64,000 bases of DNA, from contig CACNVV010000001.1 in the NCBI GenBank assembly GCA_902624015.1, positions 40,864-104,863 of the forward strand, read 5' to 3'. The notes under the pieces are model-generated. The model did no database searches. It was not told the DNA's origin and worked only from the letters and a program-made list of their open reading frames with translations. Position numbers and translations under genes: made by a program. Positions 17,814 to 26,090 of the stretch are shown here, piece by piece. This stretch comes from an uncultured Pelagibacteraceae bacterium. Lineage in GTDB: Bacteria > Pseudomonadota > Alphaproteobacteria > Pelagibacterales > Pelagibacteraceae. Positions within the stretch are counted from its first letter, which is position 1, and every line of letters starts with the position of its first letter.

Positions 17814-18591
17814 AAACTTTAGGAAACCAATCATCTCTCATCAAATCTCCTGTTTTTAAATTTATCCCATCAAATGGAGGTGAGGTTGGCCCTCCTCTAT
17901 CAATATATTTTACATCATCTCCTATAAATCGCATCGAAAATGCTCTTCGTGATTTAGAAGAATTATTTCCAGTTGAACCATGTACGGTTTTAAAATTAAA
18001 CAAAACAGCATCCCCTAAACTTAATTCTGGAATTAAAATATTTTTTTCAAATTCTTTTTGAGGTGGTAAATTCATAAAAGCACTATCATCATCATACCAA
18101 GATTGGTTATTTGACCATTTTGTAGGTCTAATTAACTTTGACCATTTGTGAGAACCTAAAATTAATTTAAGATTATTTTTCTGATCAACCTCATCTAATG
18201 GAATCCAAAAACTTCCAGTATCGTTACCATCAACACAATAATAAGGCATATCTTGATGCCAAGGTGTTTCTTTATGAGTACCTGGATCCTTTATAAAAAT
18301 ATGTTCATGAAAAATTTGAGTAGTTTTAGAATTAGTTGCTTCTGCAACTATTTGAGCTCCAGGTGAGTTATATAAACAATCCTTAAATTCTTCTATTCTT
18401 TCCCAATTACAATAATCCTCAAAGAAACTTCCATTATCATCAGTTACATTTTCTCTTCCATGCTTACTTGGACTATCTAAAACTTTTTGAAATCCTTTTC
18501 TAAGTGGCTCAATCCAATCTTTAAATACATTTTTAATTATTATTACACCATTACTTTGATAATCATTAATTTGTTTCTCTAATAAAAACAT
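17803..18591 (-). CDS. Phytanoyl-CoA dioxygenase (PhyH) family Fe(II)/2-oxoglutarate oxygenase
   Basis: 262 residues. The iron ligands are visible as H-Q-D in PWHQDMPYY (~118-126) and the distal His in KTVHGSTGNNS (~210-220). The 2-oxoglutarate-binding Arg is in RRAFSMRF. Also conserved are FWIPLDEVD and LGDAVLFNFK. Members hydroxylate diverse small molecules (phytanoyl-CoA, ectoine and others). The gene lies 2 bases after the amino-acid ABC permease unit, so its substrate may be what that importer brings in, or a derivative. That link is inference. Confidence 0.88.
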   Translation of the reverse strand: MFLLEKQINDYQSNGVIIIKNVFKDWIEPLRKGFQKVLDSPSKHGRENVTDDNGSFFEDYCNWERIEEFKDCLYNSPGAQIVAEATNSKTTQIFHEHIFIKDPGTHKETPWHQDMPYYCVDGNDTGSFWIPLDEVDQKNNLKLILGSHKWSKLIRPTKWSNNQSWYDDDSAFMNLPPQKEFEKNILIPELSLGDAVLFNFKTVHGSTGNNSSKSRRAFSMRFIGDDVKYIDRGGPTSPPFDGINLKTGDLMRDDWFPKVFSS

Positions 18592-18593
18592 TT

Positions 18594-19271
18594 TTATTGT
18601 TGAAAGCTGTACTTTTTCTCTAAATATTTAATTACATTGTGAATGATAAAAGTCATGAACAAATAAATTCCACCAGCAACAATAAATACTTCGATTGGTT
18701 TAAAAGTTGTTGAAATTATATATTTAGCAACACCAGTTAAATCCATCAAAGTTACTGTACTTGCTAAAGAAGTCCCTTTCATCATTAGTATTATTTCATT
18801 ACCGTATGCTGGTAATGATTGTCGAATAGCGATTGGAATTTGAATTTTATAAAAAATTATTTTATTTGATATTCCTAAACTTTTTCCAGCTTCAATAATG
18901 CCTGGTTTTATTGTTTGAAATGCTGATCTTAAAATTTCAGAGGTATATGCTCCAGTATTTAAAGTAAATGCTATTATTGCACACCAATAAGGTTCTTTTA
19001 AAATTACCCATAGAAATGTTGTTCTCAAATATTCGATTTGTCCTAACCCAAAATAAATTATGAAAATCTGAACTAATAATGGTGTTCCTCTAAATATATA
19101 TGAATAGCTATAAGCAAATTTATTAATAAATATATTTTTATTTAATCTTAAAATTGCAAAGAAAAGACCTAGGAATAATCCAAAAAATAAAGATGCAGAT
19201 AATAATTTTAAAGTAACAACTGTTGCTCCTAGAAGTTTAGGAAAACTAGTTATCATTAAATCAAAATCCAT
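18594..19271 (-). CDS. Polar amino-acid ABC transporter permease (HisM/GlnP type)
   Basis: 225 residues, about five membrane segments. The family signature RGTPLLVQIFIIYFGLGQ follows helix 2, and the ATPase-coupling EAA loop reads EAGKSLGISNKIIFYKIQIP (~130-149). It ends basic, typical of inner-membrane PAAT permeases. It abuts the other permease gene with a 1-base overlap, so the pair probably forms a heterodimeric channel. No ATPase gene is in this cluster. Confidence 0.92.
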   Translation of the reverse strand: MDFDLMITSFPKLLGATVVTLKLLSASLFFGLFLGLFFAILRLNKNIFINKFAYSYSYIFRGTPLLVQIFIIYFGLGQIEYLRTTFLWVILKEPYWCAIIAFTLNTGAYTSEILRSAFQTIKPGIIEAGKSLGISNKIIFYKIQIPIAIRQSLPAYGNEIILMMKGTSLASTVTLMDLTGVAKYIISTTFKPIEVFIVAGGIYLFMTFIIHNVIKYLEKKYSFQQ

Positions 19272-19963
19272 TAATACCCCCTGCTATACTTTAATTCTAA
19301 TTTGTTAATTAGCTTCATGCTTACATAGGTAAGCAACAAATATAAAACTGCTGCAAAAGAATAGAAGAACAAAGGATCTCTAGTAGATCCTGCGGCGATA
19401 TAAGATTGTCTCATTATTTCAACCAATCCTGTTACTGAAATCAGTGATGTGTCTTTTAATGTTATTTGCCAAACATTGCTTAAGTTTGGAATAGCCAATC
19501 TTAACATCTGGGGTAGTATTATTTTATAAAATTGCCCAAACTTATTTATTCCAAGAACTTTTGCGGCTTCAAATTGACCTTTATCTATTGATTGAATTGC
19601 ACCCCTAAATACTTCAGTTGAATAAGCTCCAGAAATAATACCAATAGCCATTGAACCAGTAATAAATGCGTTAATCTCTATGTATTCGTAATAACCAAAA
19701 ATTGAAGCTACATACATGATGGCTCCACTGCCACCAAAAAAGAAAAGATAGATTACTAATAGTTCAGGCACTCCACGAATAACTGTAGTGTAAAAATTAC
19801 CAACTAAATTTAAAGTTTTATATTTTGAAAGCTTTAAAGGAGTGAAAATTAATGCAAAAAAGAAACCAACTAACATTGCTGTAATTGATACTGCAACTGT
19901 CATCAGGGTTGCGTAAAATAACTCATCCCCCCAACCTGTTTTACCAAATGCGAGAAGTTCCAT
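19271..19963 (-). CDS. Polar amino-acid ABC transporter permease (HisQ type)
   Basis: 230 residues, about five membrane segments. VIRGVPELLVIYLFFFGG follows helix 2 and the coupling loop is EAAKVLGINKFGQFYKIILP (~135-154). The R-G-V-P-E-L form is typical of the HisQ/OccQ/NocQ partner in opine, arginine, lysine and histidine systems. It is downstream of the binding-protein gene and separated from it by a strong hairpin. Confidence 0.92.
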   Translation of the reverse strand: MELLAFGKTGWGDELFYATLMTVAVSITAMLVGFFFALIFTPLKLSKYKTLNLVGNFYTTVIRGVPELLVIYLFFFGGSGAIMYVASIFGYYEYIEINAFITGSMAIGIISGAYSTEVFRGAIQSIDKGQFEAAKVLGINKFGQFYKIILPQMLRLAIPNLSNVWQITLKDTSLISVTGLVEIMRQSYIAAGSTRDPLFFYSFAAVLYLLLTYVSMKLINKLELKYSRGY

Positions 19964-19969
19964 ATAGAT

Positions 19970-19994
19970 TGGCGACTATATATTATAGTCGCCA
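19970..19994 (-). other. Strong hairpin between amino-acid SBP and permease genes
   Basis: TGGCGACTATA (19970-19980) pairs perfectly with TATAGTCGCCA (19984-19994), an 11-bp stem with a 3-nt loop. There is no T-run on the minus strand, so it is more likely an mRNA stabiliser/processing site that keeps binding-protein message in excess than a terminator. Confidence 0.6.
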
Positions 19995-20007
19995 GATCTG
20001 AAATGAA

Positions 20008-20859
20008 TTACATAGAAGCGTCGAAACCAAAGTGCTTAATAGCAAGTTTGCTAATAATTCCTTGTTTTCTAGCTTTGTTAATTGCTTTATTGAAGTCTTT
20101 TAGGATTTTGGCATCTCTTTTTCCAATCGCACTATCACTAGCTTGTCTGATACCAACACCTACACCATTACCAAATGCACCACCTGAAAAAGTTGGTCCA
20201 ACTAACACAACTGGTTTACCTGATTTGTCTGCATAATCTGTAAATGCTACTGCTGCAGCTAAAGCAACATCACATCTTCCAGATGTTAGATCAAGGTTAA
20301 CTTCGTCTTGAGTTTTATAAGTTCTAACATTTACACTTCCTACGTCACCTGACTCTAAAAAATTTTGGTGAATTGTTCCTGTTTGAGTACATACAGTTTT
20401 ACCAGCAAGTGCTCCTGTTAATGTTTTAAGAGCTTTTTTAACATCAGATCCACCTAATGATAAATTAATACCTTCAGGTGTATCCATACCCTCTAAGCTT
20501 GAACCTTTCATTACCGCAAGAGACGCTACTTCATCAGCATAACCTTGGGAAAAAGTAATTGTTTTTTGTCTTTCAGCCGTAATAGACATTCCAGCCATTA
20601 TTGCATCAAACTTTCTCATTACTAGAGCTGGGATCATACCGTCCCAGTCTTGTTCAACAATTGTGCACTCATACTTCATAATTGTGCAAAGTTCTTGAGC
20701 AAGCTCTACCTCAAAACCAATAAGATTACCCGATGCATCCTTTGAATTCCATGGAGGGTAAGCGCCTTCAGTTCCAATTTTTATTTTTTCAGCAGAAACA
20801 TTTCCAATGATAAATAAAGAAGTAAGAACTGTTAAAATAGTTTTTTTAAATATATTCAT
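20008..20859 (-). CDS. Polar amino-acid ABC transporter substrate-binding protein
   Basis: 283 residues with a signal peptide (MNIFKKTILTVLTSLFIIGN, cleavage near V-S-A). It has the family-3 opening IKIGTEGAYPPWNSKD, the L-I-G-F-E-V-E-L-A signature, and an arginine/carboxylate-binding stretch F-D-A-I-M-A-G-M-S-I-T-A-E-R. This resembles the HisJ/ArgT/opine group, which binds basic amino acids. A clear GGAG ribosome site precedes the ATG. First gene of the SBP-permease-permease-PhyH unit. Confidence 0.9.
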   Translation of the reverse strand: MNIFKKTILTVLTSLFIIGNVSAEKIKIGTEGAYPPWNSKDASGNLIGFEVELAQELCTIMKYECTIVEQDWDGMIPALVMRKFDAIMAGMSITAERQKTITFSQGYADEVASLAVMKGSSLEGMDTPEGINLSLGGSDVKKALKTLTGALAGKTVCTQTGTIHQNFLESGDVGSVNVRTYKTQDEVNLDLTSGRCDVALAAAVAFTDYADKSGKPVVLVGPTFSGGAFGNGVGVGIRQASDSAIGKRDAKILKDFNKAINKARKQGIISKLAIKHFGFDASM

Positions 20860-20918
20860 TATTTTCTCCTTTGATTAAAGAGAATTATTTCACAAATTTA
20901 AATAAGAAAAAAGAAAAA

Positions 20919-21959
20919 TTAATGATTAATTGATGAAGAAAAATTCCAAGAGCAATCAAAACTTGGTATGTAAACTCTTGCTAATTTTGCATTCCCAAAA
21001 TTTTGGTTGAAAACATTTAACCAATTTTCAACCTGCTGTGGTTTTTTGTCCTGACTACCTACTTGAGCAGTTATAACACCTTTTGGTTTTAATATTCTTA
21101 CTAAAGAGTCCATATTTTTAGCAGCTAAATCTATACAAAATTGATCATCATTAAGATCAACAAAAATATGATCATAAGTGTCATCACCTACTGATTTAAT
21201 ACTTTCGAAAGCATCACCCCAAACACATTTTACAGAATTTTTTTCAGTTGCTTTTTTTCCAATATCTCCAAGATGTTTATTACAAACTTCTACAACTTCA
21301 GGATCTAGTTCGTACCAATCGATAAAATTAAATTTTTTAGAAATACATTCTCTTGCTACACCACCGTCACCTCCCCCAATAATAGCAGCCCTTTCATTGT
21401 TTTTATTTAAATCTAAACCAGAACCAACAAAAGTTGAGCTGTATAAATGTTCATCTGTTGAAGCAACTTGAATTTCTCCATCTATAAATAATGATTTTCC
21501 AAACTGCTCTAAATCTAGTATTTCAATATGTTGACCTACTTTAGATTTAAAATCTTCTAAAACATCGTTTACTACGTATGATTTTTGTAAACCTGGTGAG
21601 CTATAAATGTCATGATAAAGAGATTTTGTATCTCTGTTAAACTCTTTTTTTACTATTCTTTTATGTTCGAATTCTTTTTTAATAATATCTATTGCAACGG
21701 AAGGGCTTACCTTTCCACAAGTAAAAAAATCAAAACTAATAATACCCTTTTCTGGAAATGTATGAAAGCTAATGTGACTTTCAGCCAATAAAGCTAAAAT
21801 TGTAAAACCTTGTGGTTCAAATTTATATTTTGAAATATTAAGAATTGTCACTTTAGCAGCTTTTGCAATATCATGAATCACCTTTTCAAATACAACAGGC
21901 TCATATTCTTTTGTAGTTCCAATAATATCTAGGGTAATGTGTTCGCCAACTTTTGTCAT
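20919..21959 (-). CDS. speD-speE: Fused S-adenosylmethionine decarboxylase-spermidine synthase
   Basis: One 346-residue polypeptide with two complete polyamine domains. Residues 1-110 form bacterial-type AdoMet decarboxylase; L-L-A-E-S-H (57-62) is the self-cleavage site, with Ser61 becoming the pyruvoyl group. Residues 115-340 form spermidine synthase, with GGGDGG at 195-200, the MTA-ribose-binding Glu in ELDP (217), GDA at 248-250 and the catalytic-type Asp in FVDL (268). It makes decarboxylated AdoMet and uses it to turn putrescine into spermidine, releasing MTA. Neighbouring mtnP, mtnA and apt handle that MTA. The gene diverges from the aldolase-SDR gene across 85 bases. Confidence 0.92.
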   Translation of the reverse strand: MTKVGEHITLDIIGTTKEYEPVVFEKVIHDIAKAAKVTILNISKYKFEPQGFTILALLAESHISFHTFPEKGIISFDFFTCGKVSPSVAIDIIKKEFEHKRIVKKEFNRDTKSLYHDIYSSPGLQKSYVVNDVLEDFKSKVGQHIEILDLEQFGKSLFIDGEIQVASTDEHLYSSTFVGSGLDLNKNNERAAIIGGGDGGVARECISKKFNFIDWYELDPEVVEVCNKHLGDIGKKATEKNSVKCVWGDAFESIKSVGDDTYDHIFVDLNDDQFCIDLAAKNMDSLVRILKPKGVITAQVGSQDKKPQQVENWLNVFNQNFGNAKLARVYIPSFDCSWNFSSSINH

Positions 21960-22044
21960 AATAAGCTTGATGAAACCTTACTAATCAAATTTTTTGCTTC
22001 TTTCAAACAAAAAACTATTATAATACTTCGCTGAGGTTGTAACT

Positions 22045-24078
22045 GTGAAAAACAATTGGTCAAATTTAGAAGCAAAAAAATACATTAAAAAGTATACAAA
22101 ACTTGGTCATTCAAAAGATATGGCTTTGAGAGTATATACAACCAGATTATTAGGAAGAAATAGTGAACTTGTTCTACATGGAGGTGGAAATACTTCTGTA
22201 AAAACATCAATTAAAGATATTGATGGTAAAAATTACGAGGTACTCTGTGTTAAAGGAAGTGGTTGGGACATGGCTGAAATAGAGCCAGCAGGTTTACCAG
22301 CAGTAAAATTAAGTCCACTTTTAGCTCTTAAAAATAAAAAATATTTAAGCGATGAAGATATGGTTGCATATCAAAAAAGAAACTTAATTGATATTAAATC
22401 CCCTAACCCATCTGTAGAAACTTTTCTACATGCCTTTTTACCTTTCAAATTTGTTGATCACACCCATTCTGATGCAATTATGGATGTAACAAATAGGCCA
22501 AATGGTAAGGATCTCTGTAAAAAAATTTTTGGGCCCAAGGTTAGTATTGTGCCTTACGTAATGCCTGGATTTGGTTTGGCTCAAAAAATTAATGAGGTTT
22601 ACAAGAAAAACCCAAATATTAACTGCTTAATACTTTTAAACCATGGAATATTTACTTTTGATAATGACGCTAAAAGATCTTATGACTTAATGATTAAATA
22701 TGTTTCTATAGCAGAAAAAACTATTAGAAAATTAAAACGAAAAAAAATAAAACAAATTAAAAATTATAATACAAAGTTTAAACCATATGAAATTGCACCA
22801 ATTCTGAGGGGTTTGTTAAGCGAAAAAAAAGATGAAAAATTTATACTAAATTTTAGATCAAATAAAACTTTAGATTATTTTATAAATGGTAAAGAAGTTA
22901 AAAGATATTCTAGTATTGGAACTGCTACTCCTGATCACGTTATTAGGGTCAAGCCCTTTCCATTGGTAATTACACCAAAGCAAAATTCAAGTATTGAAGA
23001 TTTCAAAAAAATAGCAGAGAAAAGTTTTAAAGACTATAAAAAAAAATATGTGAAGTATTTCAATACGAATAAGAAAAAGGTTAAAGATAAAAAAACAATG
23101 TTAGATACATCTCCTAGGGTAATCTTGGTACAAAACGTTGGTTTATTTAGTGTGGGTGATAGTTTAAGTGCTTCAAAAATAGCTGGAGATCTAACTGAAA
23201 CAAATGCTAGAGTAATTTCATCAGTTGAAGAAACAACAAAATACAAGTTTATACCTGAAAAAGATTTATTTGATGTTGAATATTGGTCGCTAGAACAAGC
23301 TAAAATTAAAAAAACTAAAAAAATTCTTCAAGGAAATGTTGTTGTAATAACTGGTGGATTTGGTGCAATTGGTTCTGCTACTTATAAACTATTTAAAAGT
23401 TATGGAGCAGAAATTGTATTACTTGATTACGATTCTAATAAAGTAAAAGAAATGCAAAGTAAAATTAAAGATCTATGTTTGCACTGTGATGTAAGAAACA
23501 AAAAAAGTGTAAAAAATGCTTTTAAAAAAATTTGCGAACAATATGGTGGCATCGATATTTTAATATCAAATGCTGGAACAGCAGTTGGTGGATCAATTGC
23601 TGAAGTAGAAGATAATGTTTTAAGAAAAAGCTTTGAAGATAATTTTTTCTCTCATCAAAATTGTGCTTCAGAAACAATTAAAATAATGAAAAAACAAAAT
23701 ATTCAAGGATGTTTATTGTTTAATATTTCAAAACAATCAGTAAATCCTGGAAAAAACTTTGGACCTTACGGTCTTCCAAAAACAGCTTTATTAAGTTTAT
23801 GCAAACAATATGCGGTTGATTATGGATCACTTGGCATTAGATCAAATGGAGTTAATGCTGATAGAATTAGAAGTGGTCTTTTAAATGATGGAATGATTAA
23901 ATCTCGAGCTAAGGCAAGAGAAGTTTCGACGGATGAATATATGAGAGGAAACTTGCTTTTAAACGAGGTAAAAGCAGAAGATGTTGCAAAAGCCTTTTTT
24001 CATTTAGCAGTATCGAAAAAAACAACTGGAGCAGTACTAACTGTTGATGGTGGAAATATAGCTGCTTCCCTTAGATAA
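22045..24078 (+). CDS. Fused class II aldolase / short-chain dehydrogenase (RhaD/YuxG-like)
   Basis: 677 residues, GTG start. The N-terminal class II aldolase domain carries HGGGNTSVK (45-53) and zinc histidines in DHTHSD (His139, His141) and LNHGIF (His200). The C-terminal SDR domain starts near 430, with TGGFGAIG (436-443), catalytic Tyr575 and Lys579 in YGLPK, and Ser at 562/565. Known relatives cleave rhamnulose-1-phosphate to DHAP and lactaldehyde and then oxidise the aldehyde. Here the gene is tail to tail with mtnA (1-base gap) and head to head with speDE. That suggests 5-methylthioribulose-1-phosphate as substrate, as in the DHAP shunt. Domain assignment is firm; substrate is inference. 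Confidence 0.85.
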   Translation: MKNNWSNLEAKKYIKKYTKLGHSKDMALRVYTTRLLGRNSELVLHGGGNTSVKTSIKDIDGKNYEVLCVKGSGWDMAEIEPAGLPAVKLSPLLALKNKKYLSDEDMVAYQKRNLIDIKSPNPSVETFLHAFLPFKFVDHTHSDAIMDVTNRPNGKDLCKKIFGPKVSIVPYVMPGFGLAQKINEVYKKNPNINCLILLNHGIFTFDNDAKRSYDLMIKYVSIAEKTIRKLKRKKIKQIKNYNTKFKPYEIAPILRGLLSEKKDEKFILNFRSNKTLDYFINGKEVKRYSSIGTATPDHVIRVKPFPLVITPKQNSSIEDFKKIAEKSFKDYKKKYVKYFNTNKKKVKDKKTMLDTSPRVILVQNVGLFSVGDSLSASKIAGDLTETNARVISSVEETTKYKFIPEKDLFDVEYWSLEQAKIKKTKKILQGNVVVITGGFGAIGSATYKLFKSYGAEIVLLDYDSNKVKEMQSKIKDLCLHCDVRNKKSVKNAFKKICEQYGGIDILISNAGTAVGGSIAEVEDNVLRKSFEDNFFSHQNCASETIKIMKKQNIQGCLLFNISKQSVNPGKNFGPYGLPKTALLSLCKQYAVDYGSLGIRSNGVNADRIRSGLLNDGMIKSRAKAREVSTDEYMRGNLLLNEVKAEDVAKAFFHLAVSKKTTGAVLTVDGGNIAASLR

Positions 24079-24079
24079 T

Positions 24080-25150
24080 TTAATTAAATAACTTTTTTAA
24101 TCCATCAGAAGAAGCTTCGGAAATCCCTTTTTCTGTAATCAAACCTGTAACATATTTTGCAGGTGTAACATCAAACGCTAAGTTCATTGCTTTACTTTTA
24201 TTCGGATATATCAAAACTTTTTTAATTTTATTATTTTCATCAATTCCTTCTATATGAGATAATTCCTCAGAGCTTCTCTCTTCTATTGGAATATCTTTTG
24301 CATCTTTAATATCCCAATCAATTGTTGAGCTTGGAAGGGCCACATAAAAGGGAACATTGTTATCATAAGCAGCTAATGCTTTAAGGTAAGTTCCAATTTT
24401 ATTACAAACATCTCCATTAGATAAAGTCCTATCAGTGCCTACAATACACATGTCAACTTCACCCCTTTGCATTAAAATACCCCCTGTATTATCAGCGATA
24501 ATAGTATTGGGAATTTCCTCTTCGTTTAATTCGTATGAAGTTAAGTTTGCACCTTGATTTCTTGGTCTTGTTTCATCTACCCATACATGCACTGGTATAC
24601 CTTTTTTATGAGCATGGTAAATTGGTGATGTAGCTGTACCCCAATTGATTGTTGCTAACCAACCAGCATTACAATGTGTTAATATATTTACAGTATCTTT
24701 CTTTTTATTATAAATTTCTTCAATTATTTTCAATCCATTAATACCAATTTTTTCGCAAAACTTTTCATCTTCATCGCATATTTCTTTTGCTTCATTCAGG
24801 GCAATACTTAATATTTGATCACTATTAATTCCTGATAATTTTTTCATCATACGATCAACAGCCCATTTTAAATTAATAGCAGTAGGTCTAGATTGAATTA
24901 GTTCTTCTGAACTTTTCTTAATAAATTCAGGACTATTGTTTTCTTTAACTGCTAAAGCCATTCCATAAGCAGCTGTTCCACCAATTAATGGAGCACCCCT
25001 GACTTCCATTACTTTAATAGCATTAATAGCATCTTTTACTGTTTTAAGTTCTTTGATGATGAAACGATGTGGAAGTTTAGTTTGATCAATTATCTTAACA
25101 ACATTTTCCTCATACCAAATTGTTCGATATTCTTTTCCCTCTATTCTCAT
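24080..25150 (-). CDS. mtnA: S-methyl-5-thioribose-1-phosphate isomerase
   Basis: Converts 5-methylthioribose-1-phosphate to 5-methylthioribulose-1-phosphate. 356 residues. The RGAPLIG phosphate loop (51-57), catalytic Cys160 in LTHCNAG, ETRPRNQGANLT and catalytic Asp240 in GTDRTLSNGDVCNKIGTY separate it from eIF2B relatives. It is last in the leftward unit mtnP-hydrolase-hydrolase-mtnA, 1 base after the preceding stop. No mtnB, mtnC or mtnD is in the window, so its product probably enters another route, with the adjacent aldolase the obvious candidate. Confidence 0.95.
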   Translation of the reverse strand: MRIEGKEYRTIWYEENVVKIIDQTKLPHRFIIKELKTVKDAINAIKVMEVRGAPLIGGTAAYGMALAVKENNSPEFIKKSSEELIQSRPTAINLKWAVDRMMKKLSGINSDQILSIALNEAKEICDEDEKFCEKIGINGLKIIEEIYNKKKDTVNILTHCNAGWLATINWGTATSPIYHAHKKGIPVHVWVDETRPRNQGANLTSYELNEEEIPNTIIADNTGGILMQRGEVDMCIVGTDRTLSNGDVCNKIGTYLKALAAYDNNVPFYVALPSSTIDWDIKDAKDIPIEERSSEELSHIEGIDENNKIKKVLIYPNKSKAMNLAFDVTPAKYVTGLITEKGISEASSDGLKKLFN

Positions 25151-25151
25151 A

Positions 25152-26090
25152 TTAATAAATTTTATTTAAATATTTAATTATCTCTTTGCTTCTAGGATCC
25201 TCGTCTGCAAAACATTTTGTTAAAGCTATTCCATGATAGTCACCTAATAATTTTTTATTTTTACAATGTGTATCACTTAAATCAAAAAATTTTATATTTT
25301 TAAATTTTTTCATAAAACTTAAAGTTTTTCTAGTATCAGCCCAATCTTTATCATGAGTAAATAATATAACGTCACCTATCTGAGACCAATTAATAAGAGA
25401 TTTTTTATAATTTCTCCAATTTATCCAACCTTGATCTGGATTTTTTGCTTTTGCAAATTTGCCTGCAAAACCTAAATGAAGAGAAATTACTCCATTTATA
25501 AGTTCAGGATAATTTGATTTTAATACAAAAGAACTTTTCGCACCTGCTGAATGTCCAGATAATAAAATATTATTGAAACCTTTTTTTTTAAAATCATCAA
25601 TTTTTAACTTCATTACTTTACTTTTTTGATTGTCTTTATATTTGTCAATTAAAAGAATTCCATTTTTATCTTTTAAATTTAATACGCTATTTACATCCTG
25701 ATTATTTTTGTTGTAGATTTCCCAAAATTTATCTTCCTCATTTTGAGTCCAGCCTTTTACACCAGAACACAATTGATATGTTTTTATAGTTAAATCTTTT
25801 ATTTGAATTCCATCTAATTGATATATTGCAGGCGGTATTTTGCTCCATGGTCTATTGCAACCATTTAATTTTCGATCTCCACCCCACTGACCATGGGTAT
25901 AAATTAAAATAATAGTTTTATCTTTGTTAATATTTTCGTCTAATTCATAAGGATTACCTTTGTTATCTACAAAAGAATTTAATTTTGAAATTTTCTTTAA
26001 ATCTCTTTCAAAACGTTTTTCGGATTTAGTTTGAGCAAAAGAAAAATTGTTTAAAAAAATTAATAAAATTAATATTAATTTAATTTTCAT
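25152..26090 (-). CDS. Secreted alpha/beta-hydrolase-like protein, paralogue A
   Basis: 312 residues with a signal peptide (MKIKLILILLIFLNNFSFAQ). I-L-I-Y-T-H-G-Q gives the oxyanion HG strand, LLSGHSAGAKSSF (~183-195) the GHSxG nucleophile elbow, LFTHDKDWADTR a plausible acid residue and GDYHGIAL the histidine. This fits a periplasmic or secreted serine hydrolase. It overlaps the following paralogue by 11 bases and mtnA by spacing of 1 base, inside the MTA-salvage operon. No family name or substrate is recognised. Confidence 0.75.
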   Translation of the reverse strand: MKIKLILILLIFLNNFSFAQTKSEKRFERDLKKISKLNSFVDNKGNPYELDENINKDKTIILIYTHGQWGGDRKLNGCNRPWSKIPPAIYQLDGIQIKDLTIKTYQLCSGVKGWTQNEEDKFWEIYNKNNQDVNSVLNLKDKNGILLIDKYKDNQKSKVMKLKIDDFKKKGFNNILLSGHSAGAKSSFVLKSNYPELINGVISLHLGFAGKFAKAKNPDQGWINWRNYKKSLINWSQIGDVILFTHDKDWADTRKTLSFMKKFKNIKFFDLSDTHCKNKKLLGDYHGIALTKCFADEDPRSKEIIKYLNKIY

